Origin: Dinoroseobacter sp965279125 | GTDB taxonomy: Bacteria; Pseudomonadota; Alphaproteobacteria; Rhodobacterales; Rhodobacteraceae | Direction of reading: 5' to 3' | Length of the DNA stretch: 64,000 nt | Assembly (NCBI GenBank): GCA_965279125.1 | Contig: CBDIHL010000038.1 | Coordinates: 124,001 to 188,000 of the forward strand | Part shown: piece by piece, positions 42,016-50,028 of the stretch | Numbering within the stretch: the first letter of the stretch is position 1 | How the letters are laid out: each line of letters begins with the position of its first letter | Translations under genes and position numbers: made by a program | The notes under the pieces: model-generated | What the model saw: only the letters and a program-made list of their open reading frames with translations | What the model was told of the DNA's origin: nothing | Database searches by the model: none

Positions 42016-42396
42016 CTATCCTGCAACCATATCGACCGCGCGCAGCAGCTTTGCGGGATCAAACGGCTTTACGATCCAGCCCGTTGCACCGGCTTCGCGC
42101 GCCTGGTTTTTGAGGTCGTCTTCACTTTCCGTGCTTAGCACAAGGATCGGTGTCAGCCGCGTCTCGGGCAAGGCGCGCACACCCCTGATAAACTCGATCC
42201 CATTGAGCCTGGGCATATTGATGTCGGTAATTACTGCGTCCGGCGCGCCATGTGCGCTGACATGCGCGCCAAGAACGGCAAGACCGTCTTCACCATCTTC
42301 CGCCACCAAAGTGGTGTGGCCAGCGCCCTCAAGGGTCAGACGCAACATATCGCGGATGGTTCGGGAATCATCGACTGCAAGCACATAGAGTCCCAT
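42016..42396 (-). CDS. cheY: CheY-type response regulator
   Basis: The 126-residue receiver has D9-D10, phosphoacceptor D58 in TDINMP, T89 in LVLSTES and K110 in IVKPFDP, a complete CheY active site. It is the likely CheA output for the flagellar motor or another CheA-controlled response. Its ATG shares one base with the stop of the STAS gene upstream. Confidence 0.94.
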   Translation of the reverse strand: MGLYVLAVDDSRTIRDMLRLTLEGAGHTTLVAEDGEDGLAVLGAHVSAHGAPDAVITDINMPRLNGIEFIRGVRALPETRLTPILVLSTESEDDLKNQAREAGATGWIVKPFDPAKLLRAVDMVAG

Positions 42397-42671
42397 CAGA
42401 CCGTCCCCGTCTCAAACTGAGCACTGGTCAAGCCGATCTGCGCTAACTTTACCGACATCAGGTCGGACGGATTGGACAGGCTTAAGCTTTTGCCATCCGC
42501 GATCCATGTTTTGCGCGCCGCCAAAAGGACTTGCACGCTAAGCGTTCCGATTTTCGTCACAGCGCTTGCATCGAGCCGCAAGGACGCACCTTGTTTGGCC
42601 AGAAGCATGTCGCGCAACATGGACGCCGCCGCATTGTCGATGCGCGCGGGCAGGGACAGCACCGCTACCAT
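42396..42671 (-). CDS. STAS-domain protein, first gene of the chemotaxis operon
   Basis: ATG 42671, preceded by a G-rich stretch, gives 91 residues; the frame extends 15 bases further to a TTG. The whole protein is one STAS (anti-sigma-factor antagonist-like) domain: central LRLDASAVTKIGTLSVQVLLAA with a Ser in the position near the SpoIIAA phosphoserine, and an amphipathic last helix. It may scaffold a signalling complex or be controlled by phosphorylation. Its co-transcription with cheY-cheA suggests a role in this CheA pathway. Confidence 0.82.
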   Translation of the reverse strand: MVAVLSLPARIDNAAASMLRDMLLAKQGASLRLDASAVTKIGTLSVQVLLAARKTWIADGKSLSLSNPSDLMSVKLAQIGLTSAQFETGTV

Positions 42672-42784
42672 CGCGTCGCCCCCCAAGAATTATGATCCCA
42701 CTTTAGCATGTCCCGATCCCGTCTGCCCCCGGTCCCGATCCTTTCTGCCTGCGAGATGCTAACAAATTCTGAATAAATAAAGCT

Positions 42785-43786
42785 TTAGAGAGTTTGCCCC
42801 ACAGCCCCATCCTGCATCACATAGGCAAGACAGCCAGACAGGGCGGCATAGTCGTCCTCGACCACCGTGATCGGGAAGTTCTGCATGAACCCCGCAAACC
42901 GCCCTTTGTCGAGGAAGGCGGTCTCGAACCCGAAGACGTCCAGATACGGCGAAAAGGCCCGCGCGACGCCGCCCACCAGATAGATGCCCCCGAAAGGCAA
43001 GTGGATCAGCGCCAGATTGCCCACAACCGTTCCAAGAAGCTTGACGAAGAGCCGCCCCGTCGCTTCGGCCATCGGATCGCCTTCGCCCAAGCGCTCCATA
43101 ATGATCGCAGCGCTACAGTCTTCCTGTGCCCCGGCCTCCAGGGTCAGAAAGCTGAACAACCGCTCGAGCCCGCGCCCGGACAGCAAGTCCTCGATGGCCG
43201 GGAAGCCGTGGGCGGTCTCGACGAACCGGCACAGACGCAACTCCTGCTCGGACCGGATCGGCAAATTGGCATGGCCGCATTCGGACGGAGCAACAAGGAA
43301 GTTGCCGCCGACCTTATGCACGGGCGCTGCGTTAAAGCCCGTCCCGACACCGATCACCAATTGGCGATCGGATGCCTCGTTCAGCGGTGCGTTCGCGGTG
43401 TCGCTGCCCGCCACGATCAGATGGCGTGCGTCGTCAGTCAGATGGGGCAGGGCGTAGCCTTGGGCTTGTAGATCGTTCAGCACCGCTGCACGACTGGCGC
43501 CCGTTGCCCGGCGCAGCGCGTCTTCATCAATGGTCCAATCGAGGTTGGTCATGATGCCGACGCCATCGCGCACCGGGCCCGCCATCGCGATGCAGGCCGC
43601 GTCGCACGGGCCTTTGTCCACTGTCGTCAGGTAGTGGCGCAGGATCGGGTCGAGCCCGGCATAATCGGCGTTGCGGTGCCGCGCGATGGTGCCGGGATCA
43701 AGCACTCCATCAATGGCGAGCCCGACGCGGGTATTGGTGCCGCCAACATCTGCGACCAAGGAAATGACAGGGTTTGATGCGGACAT
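42785..43786 (-). CDS. glk: Glucokinase
   Basis: The 333-residue protein is a bacterial glucokinase (Glk family) with the ATP motif VADVGGTNTRVG at the N-terminus, the sugar-binding region around LNDLQAQGYALP, GVGTGFNAAPV and the SECGHANLP motif. It phosphorylates glucose freed by the alpha- and beta-glucosidases of this locus. It lies 50 bases after the GH1 gene in a leftward unit starting at aglR. Confidence 0.93.
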   Translation of the reverse strand: MSASNPVISLVADVGGTNTRVGLAIDGVLDPGTIARHRNADYAGLDPILRHYLTTVDKGPCDAACIAMAGPVRDGVGIMTNLDWTIDEDALRRATGASRAAVLNDLQAQGYALPHLTDDARHLIVAGSDTANAPLNEASDRQLVIGVGTGFNAAPVHKVGGNFLVAPSECGHANLPIRSEQELRLCRFVETAHGFPAIEDLLSGRGLERLFSFLTLEAGAQEDCSAAIIMERLGEGDPMAEATGRLFVKLLGTVVGNLALIHLPFGGIYLVGGVARAFSPYLDVFGFETAFLDKGRFAGFMQNFPITVVEDDYAALSGCLAYVMQDGAVGQTL

Positions 43787-43836
43787 GGGGGGCCTCCGGC
43801 TGGGACCGAAGCGACACGGCCCCGGCGATGTTTGCG

Positions 43837-45165
43837 CTAACGCTTTAACGCAGCTGCGAGTGCAAGGTAAGACGCTTTTGGGGTCCGTTTGAGCGTCTCG
43901 AAGTCCACATGCACGAGGCCGAAGCGTTTGTCATAGCCCAAGGCCCATTCGTAATTGTCCATCAAGGACCAGATAAAATAGCCCTTGAGCGGCGCACCAT
44001 CGGCAATCGCGCGTTTGGCAGCGGCAAAATGCTGGTTCAGATATTCCTGACGCGCGAGGTCAGAGACCGCACCGTCCTCGACCGTATCATACGAGGCCAT
44101 CCCGTTTTCGGTGATCATGATCGGCAAATCGCCCGTATAGTCGCGCGCGAGCCAGGTGATGAAATGGTACAGGCCGTCTGGATAAATCTCCCAGTCCATG
44201 GCGGTTTTGGGCAGGGGGCCTTCAACCTCCTTATGAGAGGGCCAGCTTGTGTCGTCGGGCGCGATCAGTTTGCGGGTGTAATAGTTAATGCCCACCCAAT
44301 CGAGGGGTTGTGCAATCGTGTCGAAATCATCCTGCCATCCGTCGGGCAGATGCGGCCCCAAGCCTTCAAGCACATCTTCGGGGTAGCTTTTCTTGAACAG
44401 GCCCGAGATGAAAAACCGGTTGTAATAGCCATCATAGAGCTGGGCCGCGGCCTTTGCTTCAGGCGTGTCATCAGCGGGCTGCGCATATTCAAAATTGCAG
44501 ACAGCACCGAGGTTTGTCATGCCAAGTTCACGCATCACTTTAATTGCACGACCATGGCTCAGCAGCACATGATGCATCGCGCGCGCGGTGGCCCGGATAT
44601 CGCGCAGACCCGGCGCGTGGTGACCGAGAAAATGGCTCAGCCAGCCGACGCACCAAGGCTCGTTAATCGGCGCGACCGAGGCCACCCGATCCCCGATCCG
44701 GCCCATGATGATGGCGGTGTACTCTGCGAACCAATTGGGCATATCGGCATTGCGCCACCCCCCCTTATCGGCGAGCACGCTTGGCAATTCCCAATGATAG
44801 AGCGTGGCGTGAGGCTCGATCCCGCGCTCCAGCAGACCGTCCACGAGACGCTCATAAAAATCCAAGCCTTCGACGTTGGGCGCACCGGTGCCACCGGGCA
44901 AGACACGGGCCCAGGAGGTCGAGAAGCGGTAACAATCAACCCCTAAATCCCGAATAAGATCAAGGTCTTCGTCCATGCGGTTCAAGTGATCGCAAGCCAA
45001 AGCTCCGTTCTCGGCCCGCACAACATTGCCCGGAGTTTGTGCAAAATCATCCCAATGGGTGCGCCCTGCGCCACCCATCGCATGGCCTTCGATCTGATAG
45101 GCAGAGGTCGCGGTTCCAAACAGGAACCCCTCGGGAAAGTCGGAGCGTTTGTGGTCAAATGTCAT
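43837..45165 (-). CDS. Family 1 beta-glucosidase
   Basis: The 442-residue enzyme has the GH1 signature near the N-terminus (FPEGFLFGTATSAYQIEG), acid/base Glu in PINEPWC (NEP motif, about residue 165) and nucleophile Glu in ITENGMAS (about residue 355). No signal peptide, so it acts in the cytoplasm on short beta-glucosides. It sits between aglR and glk, 24 bases after aglR, widening the locus from alpha- to beta-glucosides. Confidence 0.93.
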   Translation of the reverse strand: MTFDHKRSDFPEGFLFGTATSAYQIEGHAMGGAGRTHWDDFAQTPGNVVRAENGALACDHLNRMDEDLDLIRDLGVDCYRFSTSWARVLPGGTGAPNVEGLDFYERLVDGLLERGIEPHATLYHWELPSVLADKGGWRNADMPNWFAEYTAIIMGRIGDRVASVAPINEPWCVGWLSHFLGHHAPGLRDIRATARAMHHVLLSHGRAIKVMRELGMTNLGAVCNFEYAQPADDTPEAKAAAQLYDGYYNRFFISGLFKKSYPEDVLEGLGPHLPDGWQDDFDTIAQPLDWVGINYYTRKLIAPDDTSWPSHKEVEGPLPKTAMDWEIYPDGLYHFITWLARDYTGDLPIMITENGMASYDTVEDGAVSDLARQEYLNQHFAAAKRAIADGAPLKGYFIWSLMDNYEWALGYDKRFGLVHVDFETLKRTPKASYLALAAALKR

Positions 45166-45189
45166 GCTGTCTTTCGGGGCTTGAAATGA

Positions 45190-46215
45190 TTAACGGGGTG
45201 CGTGGCTTGTGGATTGGCCGAGGATTAATTCCGCCTCCCAAAGCTCTTGCATCATTCGGTTTTCTTGGCTTATGACCTGCGCAATCAACAGCTCCGCACA
45301 GCGCATCCCGGCGTCGCGCACGGAAGACCGCGTGGCGGTAAACAGCGGCAGCTCGTCGCCATTGCGCAAATACGACAGCGCATCATCATGGGTCACGACG
45401 GAGACATCCCGCCCCATTTCCAGCCCAGCTTCGCCGATGGCGCGCTGCACACCGATGGCCAGCAAGATGGAGGACACGATGATCGCTGTCGGGCGGTTGG
45501 GCAGCTTCAGCAGGCGCTGCGCGTGATGAAAGCCAAAGCTCTCCGTCATCTCGCCGGCGGCTTGCAGATCGGCGGTCACGGCGAGACCGCGCGCCTCAAA
45601 CGCCTCGATAAAGCCGTGGCGACGGCGGCGCGCGAAGTCCATCGTCTCATGCCCATTGATCAGTGAAATGCGGGTGTGCCCGAGATCCAACAAGAACTCC
45701 GTCGCACGGCGAAACGCGCGACGATTGTCCATGTCGAGCCACGCGTAATCCTCGACCCGTTCAGGCACGCGGCCATGTACCACAAAGGGCAAGCCAAGCT
45801 CTTTGAGCAGATCGGGGCGCGGATCGTTGAGGCGCGGCGCATGGACGATCACCCCGTCGACGCTGCCCTTGGAGGCCATCTCGCGGTAGGCTTTCTGCTC
45901 GTCCTGTTGGCGCACGACCGACAAGAGCATGTCATACCCTTCGCGCGCATAGGCCTCGCCTGCGCCTGCGATGAAGTCGCCAAAGACGGGGTTTACCATT
46001 TCATGATCGGTCGAGAGGGGAATCACATGCCCAATCGACATCGAGCGACCGGTTGCGAGGCTTTTGGCGCGGGTATTGGGTTGGTAATTGTAACGGTCTG
46101 CTGCGGCGACGATTCGCGCTCTGGTTGCCTCAGAGACCTCTGGATAGCCGTTCAGCGCACGGCTGACCGTGGTCTGGCTGACCCCCAGTTTCTGTGACAA
46201 CTCCCTAAGATTCAT
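45190..46215 (-). CDS. aglR: LacI-family regulator of alpha-glucoside genes
   Basis: ATG 46215 places the helix-turn-helix (MNLRELSQKLGVSQTTVSRA) at the N-terminus as in all LacI proteins; the frame opens 39 bases earlier but lacks support. The 341-residue protein continues with the hinge and a periplasmic-binding-protein-like sugar sensor. It faces aglE across 259 bases that contain two AAAGCGCTTT-centred palindromes, one only 15 bases from its own start. It probably represses both aglEFGAK and its own unit with the beta-glucosidase and glucokinase. Confidence 0.92.
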   Translation of the reverse strand: MNLRELSQKLGVSQTTVSRALNGYPEVSEATRARIVAAADRYNYQPNTRAKSLATGRSMSIGHVIPLSTDHEMVNPVFGDFIAGAGEAYAREGYDMLLSVVRQQDEQKAYREMASKGSVDGVIVHAPRLNDPRPDLLKELGLPFVVHGRVPERVEDYAWLDMDNRRAFRRATEFLLDLGHTRISLINGHETMDFARRRRHGFIEAFEARGLAVTADLQAAGEMTESFGFHHAQRLLKLPNRPTAIIVSSILLAIGVQRAIGEAGLEMGRDVSVVTHDDALSYLRNGDELPLFTATRSSVRDAGMRCAELLIAQVISQENRMMQELWEAELILGQSTSHAPR

Positions 46216-46229
46216 TGCAAACTTAGCTT

Positions 46230-46245
46230 TCCAAAGCGCTTTCAA
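46230..46245. promoter_or_regulatory. Proximal AglR operator candidate
   Basis: TCCAAAGCGCTTTCAA shares the perfect AAAGCGCTTT core and left flank of the stronger palindrome near aglE. It is located 15 bases before the aglR start codon, a position suited to autorepression. Confidence 0.65.
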
Positions 46246-46394
46246 TCCCAGCACACTAGGCGCAGTCGGCCCCGAACGTCAAAAGCAAATATGTCTGACG
46301 CTAACAAACCGAATACAAAGAGAAGTGGGAAAAACTTCAGGGTGACACGTCACGGTGATTGACATGAAGCCTAAGGTGGGGAACTGTCCACGCA

Positions 46395-46410
46395 TCCAAA
46401 GCGCTTTGGA
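46395..46410. promoter_or_regulatory. Main AglR operator candidate
   Basis: TCCAAAGCGCTTTGGA is a perfect 16-base palindrome with the central CG typical of LacI-family sites. It lies 65 bases upstream of the aglE ATG and 165 bases from the second copy, a distance that would allow looping. Confidence 0.75.
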
Positions 46411-46474
46411 AATGAGTCCTTTGCGCGCGGAAATATCGTGGTGGGCCAGGAATAGGTCTCAACGGGAGGAACTA

Positions 46475-47761
46475 ATGAAAAAATCGTTTTACACAGGGGC
46501 TGCCGTCCTTGCATTGACCGCGGGCATGGCGCACGCAGAAGGTCATCTCGCAGGTGAGCAAGTTACCGTTTTCGGTCCATGGCTCGGCCCGGACCAAGAG
46601 ATCGTTGAAGAAGTGCTGGCAGGCTTTGCTGCCGCGTCCGGCGCGGATGTGCGCTACGTAGGCTCCGACAGCTTCGAGCAGCAGATCCTCGTCGATGCCG
46701 AAGCGGGCTCTGCCCCCAATGTCGCCGTGTTCCCTCAGCCCGGTCTGGCCGCAGACATGGCATCGCGCGGTTTCCTGACGCCTTTGGCAGATGGCACCGG
46801 CGAGTGGATCAACGAGAACTACGCTGCAGGGTCGTCCTGGGTCGATCTGGGCACCTATGCCGACGAGAACGGCGCAGACAACCTTTACGGCTTTTTCTAC
46901 AAGGTCGACGTGAAGTCGCTTGTGTGGTTCTCGCCTGAGAACTTCGAGGATGCGGGCTACGAAGTCCCAACCACCATGGAAGAGCTCAAAGCCCTGACAG
47001 ATCAGATCGTCGCCGATGGCGGCACCCCATGGTGCATCGGTCTGGGTTCGGGCGGTGCGACCGGCTGGCCAGCAACCGACTGGGTTGAGGACATGATGCT
47101 GCGCACGCAGGCCCCAGAGGTCTATGACGCGTGGGTTTCCAACGAGATCCCGTTCAACGACGAGCGTGTTGTTGCGGCCATCGAAGAGTTCGGCGCATTT
47201 GCCCGTAACGACGACTATGTCGCCGGTGGCGCAGGTGTTGTGGCCTCCACGGACTTCCGTGACAGCCCCAAAGGCCTCTTCTCGTCGCCCCCACAGTGCT
47301 ACATGCACCGTCAGGCATCGTTCATCCCGGCCTTCTTCCCTGAGGGCACCGTTGTTGGCGAAGATGCAGACTTCTTCTACTTCCCTGCCTACGCTGAAAA
47401 AGACCTCGGCGCACCGGTTCTGGGGGCAGGCACGCTCTGGGCTATCACCAATGACAGCCCTGCGGCCCATGCTCTGATCGAGTATCTGCAAACGACTGAG
47501 GCGCACGAGACATGGATGGCGCGCGGCGGCTTCCTGACACCCCATAAAGGTGTTGATAGCTCGAAGTTCGCAGATCCTGCGACCGCGAAGATGAACGACA
47601 TCCTTCTGGGTGCCACCACCTTCCGCTTTGACGCCTCTGACCTGATGCCAGGTGGTGTTGGTGCAGGCTCGTTCTGGACTGGCATGGTTGACTATGCAGG
47701 CGGCGCAGACGCCACTGAAGTCGCAACCGGCATCCAGGAAAGCTGGGACGCATTGAAGTAA
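46475..47761 (+). CDS. aglE: Alpha-glucoside ABC transporter substrate-binding protein
   Basis: ATG 46475 with GGGAGGA upstream gives 428 residues and a signal peptide ending at about Ala22 (AHAEGH). The mature protein is a family-1 extracellular solute-binding fold with early VTVFGPWLGPDQE, the hinge strand region and a late WTG/VDYAGG tail as in AglE proteins. It captures trehalose, sucrose, maltose or similar alpha-glucosides in the periplasm. Gene order aglE-F-G-A-K after a divergent aglR equals that of Sinorhizobium meliloti. Confidence 0.93.
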   Translation: MKKSFYTGAAVLALTAGMAHAEGHLAGEQVTVFGPWLGPDQEIVEEVLAGFAAASGADVRYVGSDSFEQQILVDAEAGSAPNVAVFPQPGLAADMASRGFLTPLADGTGEWINENYAAGSSWVDLGTYADENGADNLYGFFYKVDVKSLVWFSPENFEDAGYEVPTTMEELKALTDQIVADGGTPWCIGLGSGGATGWPATDWVEDMMLRTQAPEVYDAWVSNEIPFNDERVVAAIEEFGAFARNDDYVAGGAGVVASTDFRDSPKGLFSSPPQCYMHRQASFIPAFFPEGTVVGEDADFFYFPAYAEKDLGAPVLGAGTLWAITNDSPAAHALIEYLQTTEAHETWMARGGFLTPHKGVDSSKFADPATAKMNDILLGATTFRFDASDLMPGGVGAGSFWTGMVDYAGGADATEVATGIQESWDALK

Positions 47762-47782
47762 GCCACGGCTTACGACAAACCT

Positions 47783-47816
47783 GAGTGGTCCGCGTGCAAC
47801 GACATGCGGGCCACTC
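47783..47816 (+). promoter_or_regulatory. Intercistronic hairpin aglE-aglF
   Basis: GAGTGGTCCGC (47783-47793) pairs with GCGGGCCACTC (47806-47816) with one G-U pair, and three further pairs can form inside. There is no U-tract. Such hairpins after binding-protein genes protect the upstream mRNA from 3' decay and so raise binding-protein over permease levels. Confidence 0.65.
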
Positions 47817-47855
47817 CCATAAAGATAAATGCGATCAGTGCCTTGGGAGGGGACA

Positions 47856-48857
47856 ATGCATCCAGCATTACTTGGTCTGGTGACCATAATCGTCGGTGTA
47901 GGAGCCTGCGTTGGCTACTTCTACTTCGCCAACCAGCTTCTCGATAAGGTACTGTTTCCGGCCAAGGGGCCGAATACGGGGCGCAATATTAACCGCCGCG
48001 AAATGATCCGTCCTTGGGTCTTCCTGTTTCCCGCGCTTTTCGCGCTTGGCCTGTATCTGGCCTATCCGGTGGTCGAGACACTGCGCCTGTCTGTAACCGA
48101 CCGAGATCAGGACGGAGCCTTTGTGGGGCTGGCCAATTACCAACAGATGTTTGGTGAGGACAAATTCTGGGAAGCGCTGCGCAATAACTTCCTGTGGCTG
48201 CTGATCGTGCCTGCGATGTCCACCGCATTTGGCTTGATGATAGCGCAGCTGACCGACCGCATCAAATGGGGTGGGATCGCAAAGTCACTGATCTTCATGC
48301 CGATGGCGATCTCGTTTGTGGGTGCTGCCGTGATCTGGAAGCTGATCTACGACACCCGGCCCGTCGAGCAGGATCAGATCGGTGTACTGAACGCGATCTA
48401 TATGTTCTTCGGCGGCACGGACCCGCAGACCTGGCTGACGATCCCTCTGTGGAACTCGATCTTCCTGATGATCGTGCTGATCTGGATCCAGACGGGCTTT
48501 GCCATGGTGATCCTGTCGGCTGCACTGCGCGGCATTCCTGAAGAAACCATCGAGGCCGCGATCGTCGATGGCGCGGGCCCGTTTCAGGTCTTCTTCAAGA
48601 TTAAGATGCCGCAAATCTCGGGCACCATCGTGGTCGTGTGGACCACGATCACCATCACCGTCCTGAAGGTTTTCGACATCGTCTTTGCCATGACCAACGG
48701 CCAATGGGGCACGCAGGTTTTGGCCAATTACATGTTCAACCAACTGTTTGTCGCCAATGATTGGGGCGTGGGCTCGGCCTCGGCCATGGTCATCATGCTG
48801 ATGGTGTCGCCCATTCTGGTCTGGAACGTCTACAATGTCCGTAAGGAGATGAAGTGA
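47856..48857 (+). CDS. aglF: Alpha-glucoside ABC transporter permease
   Basis: ATG 47856 with GGGAGGGG upstream gives 333 residues. An extra N-terminal helix (about 5-25) precedes the usual six-helix MalF-type core. The ATPase-contact EAA loop is EAAIVDGAGPFQVFFKIKMP. It forms the membrane channel with AglG. Its stop codon overlaps the aglG start (TGATG). Confidence 0.92.
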   Translation: MHPALLGLVTIIVGVGACVGYFYFANQLLDKVLFPAKGPNTGRNINRREMIRPWVFLFPALFALGLYLAYPVVETLRLSVTDRDQDGAFVGLANYQQMFGEDKFWEALRNNFLWLLIVPAMSTAFGLMIAQLTDRIKWGGIAKSLIFMPMAISFVGAAVIWKLIYDTRPVEQDQIGVLNAIYMFFGGTDPQTWLTIPLWNSIFLMIVLIWIQTGFAMVILSAALRGIPEETIEAAIVDGAGPFQVFFKIKMPQISGTIVVVWTTITITVLKVFDIVFAMTNGQWGTQVLANYMFNQLFVANDWGVGSASAMVIMLMVSPILVWNVYNVRKEMK

Positions 48858-50005
48858 TGGATAACATCGCAGGAACCAAATCCTCGCTGACATGGGCGGT
48901 GCATCTGTCGGTCATTTTTCTTGTCTTCCTGTGGGTCTTTCCGACCTTCGGATTGCTCGTATCGTCCTTTCGGACCGCGGACCAGATCTCGACCTCGGGC
49001 TGGTGGAAGGCGATGTTCCCGTCCGAGCAGAACCTGACATTGCGCGCGGCAGGACCCGATGCGCAAACGCTCGAAGGCACGCTTTACGTGATCGAGGGCA
49101 ACTTGTTCGAAGAGGGCTCCGAGGCAGTGATCTCGCGCTGGGGCACATCCTCGCGCGCCATCTCGACATATGCCGCAGGCGAGGTCGGCGAGTTTAACTC
49201 CGGCGAGCAGGTCACGGTCAGCGAAACCGGCGCCTACCGCATCACCTCGCCAGAGGAGATGACCGGAAGTCGCGGCAAACGTATATTCGTGACCGCGGAA
49301 TCCCCGCCTGAATTTACCTTCGACAACTACAATAACATGCTGTTTGACGGCAGTAATTCCGAAGGCATGGCCAAGGCGTTCTTCAATACGCTGACGGTGA
49401 CCATTCCAGCCACGATCATCCCAATCCTGATCGCAGCTTTCGCGGCCTATGCGCTAGCATGGATGGAGTTTCCGGGCCGCGCACTTCTCGTCGCGGCGGT
49501 GGTTGCGCTGTTGGTGGTGCCGCTGCAACTGGCGCTGATCCCACTTCTCAAACTGCATCTCGGTATTGGGATCGGCAAAGGCTATCTGGGGGTATGGCTC
49601 GCCCATACCGGCTTTGGATTGCCGCTCGCGATCTATCTTCTCAGGAACTACATGGTCGGATTGCCGCGAGATATCATTGAGAACGCGCGCGTTGATGGCG
49701 CGACAGAGTTCCAGATCTTTACCAAGATCATCTTGCCGCTGTCCTTCCCGGCGCTCGCGTCCTTCGCAATCTTCCAGTTCCTGTGGACATGGAACGACCT
49801 GCTGGTGGCGCGTGTGTTCCTGATTGACGCAACAGGCGAGACAACGGTGATGACGATCCAAATCGTCGAGCTGTTGGGCACCCGGGGCGGCAATTGGGAA
49901 ATCCTCGCCACGGCGGCCTTCGTGTCCATCGCGGTCCCGTTGGCGGTGTTCTTTGCGATGCAACGCTATCTCGTGCGCGGTCTTCTGGCCGGGTCCGTCA
50001 AATAA
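48857..50005 (+). CDS. aglG: Alpha-glucoside ABC transporter permease
   Basis: ATG 48857 has AAGGAG 8 bases upstream; 382 residues. A periplasmic insert of about 115 residues lies between the first and second helices (about 45-160), followed by the MalG-type core with the EAA loop ENARVDGATEFQIFTKIILP. The insert is a normal feature of AglG. It pairs with AglF. Confidence 0.92.
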   Translation: MDNIAGTKSSLTWAVHLSVIFLVFLWVFPTFGLLVSSFRTADQISTSGWWKAMFPSEQNLTLRAAGPDAQTLEGTLYVIEGNLFEEGSEAVISRWGTSSRAISTYAAGEVGEFNSGEQVTVSETGAYRITSPEEMTGSRGKRIFVTAESPPEFTFDNYNNMLFDGSNSEGMAKAFFNTLTVTIPATIIPILIAAFAAYALAWMEFPGRALLVAAVVALLVVPLQLALIPLLKLHLGIGIGKGYLGVWLAHTGFGLPLAIYLLRNYMVGLPRDIIENARVDGATEFQIFTKIILPLSFPALASFAIFQFLWTWNDLLVARVFLIDATGETTVMTIQIVELLGTRGGNWEILATAAFVSIAVPLAVFFAMQRYLVRGLLAGSVK

Positions 50006-50028
50006 TACTCTGGTAAGGCTTTACGACA

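Noticed and set aside
46472..47887. A 471-codon minus-strand frame over aglE
   Set aside because: It is a codon-bias shadow of a highly expressed gene; the aglE frame has a signal peptide, ribosome-binding site and family motifs.
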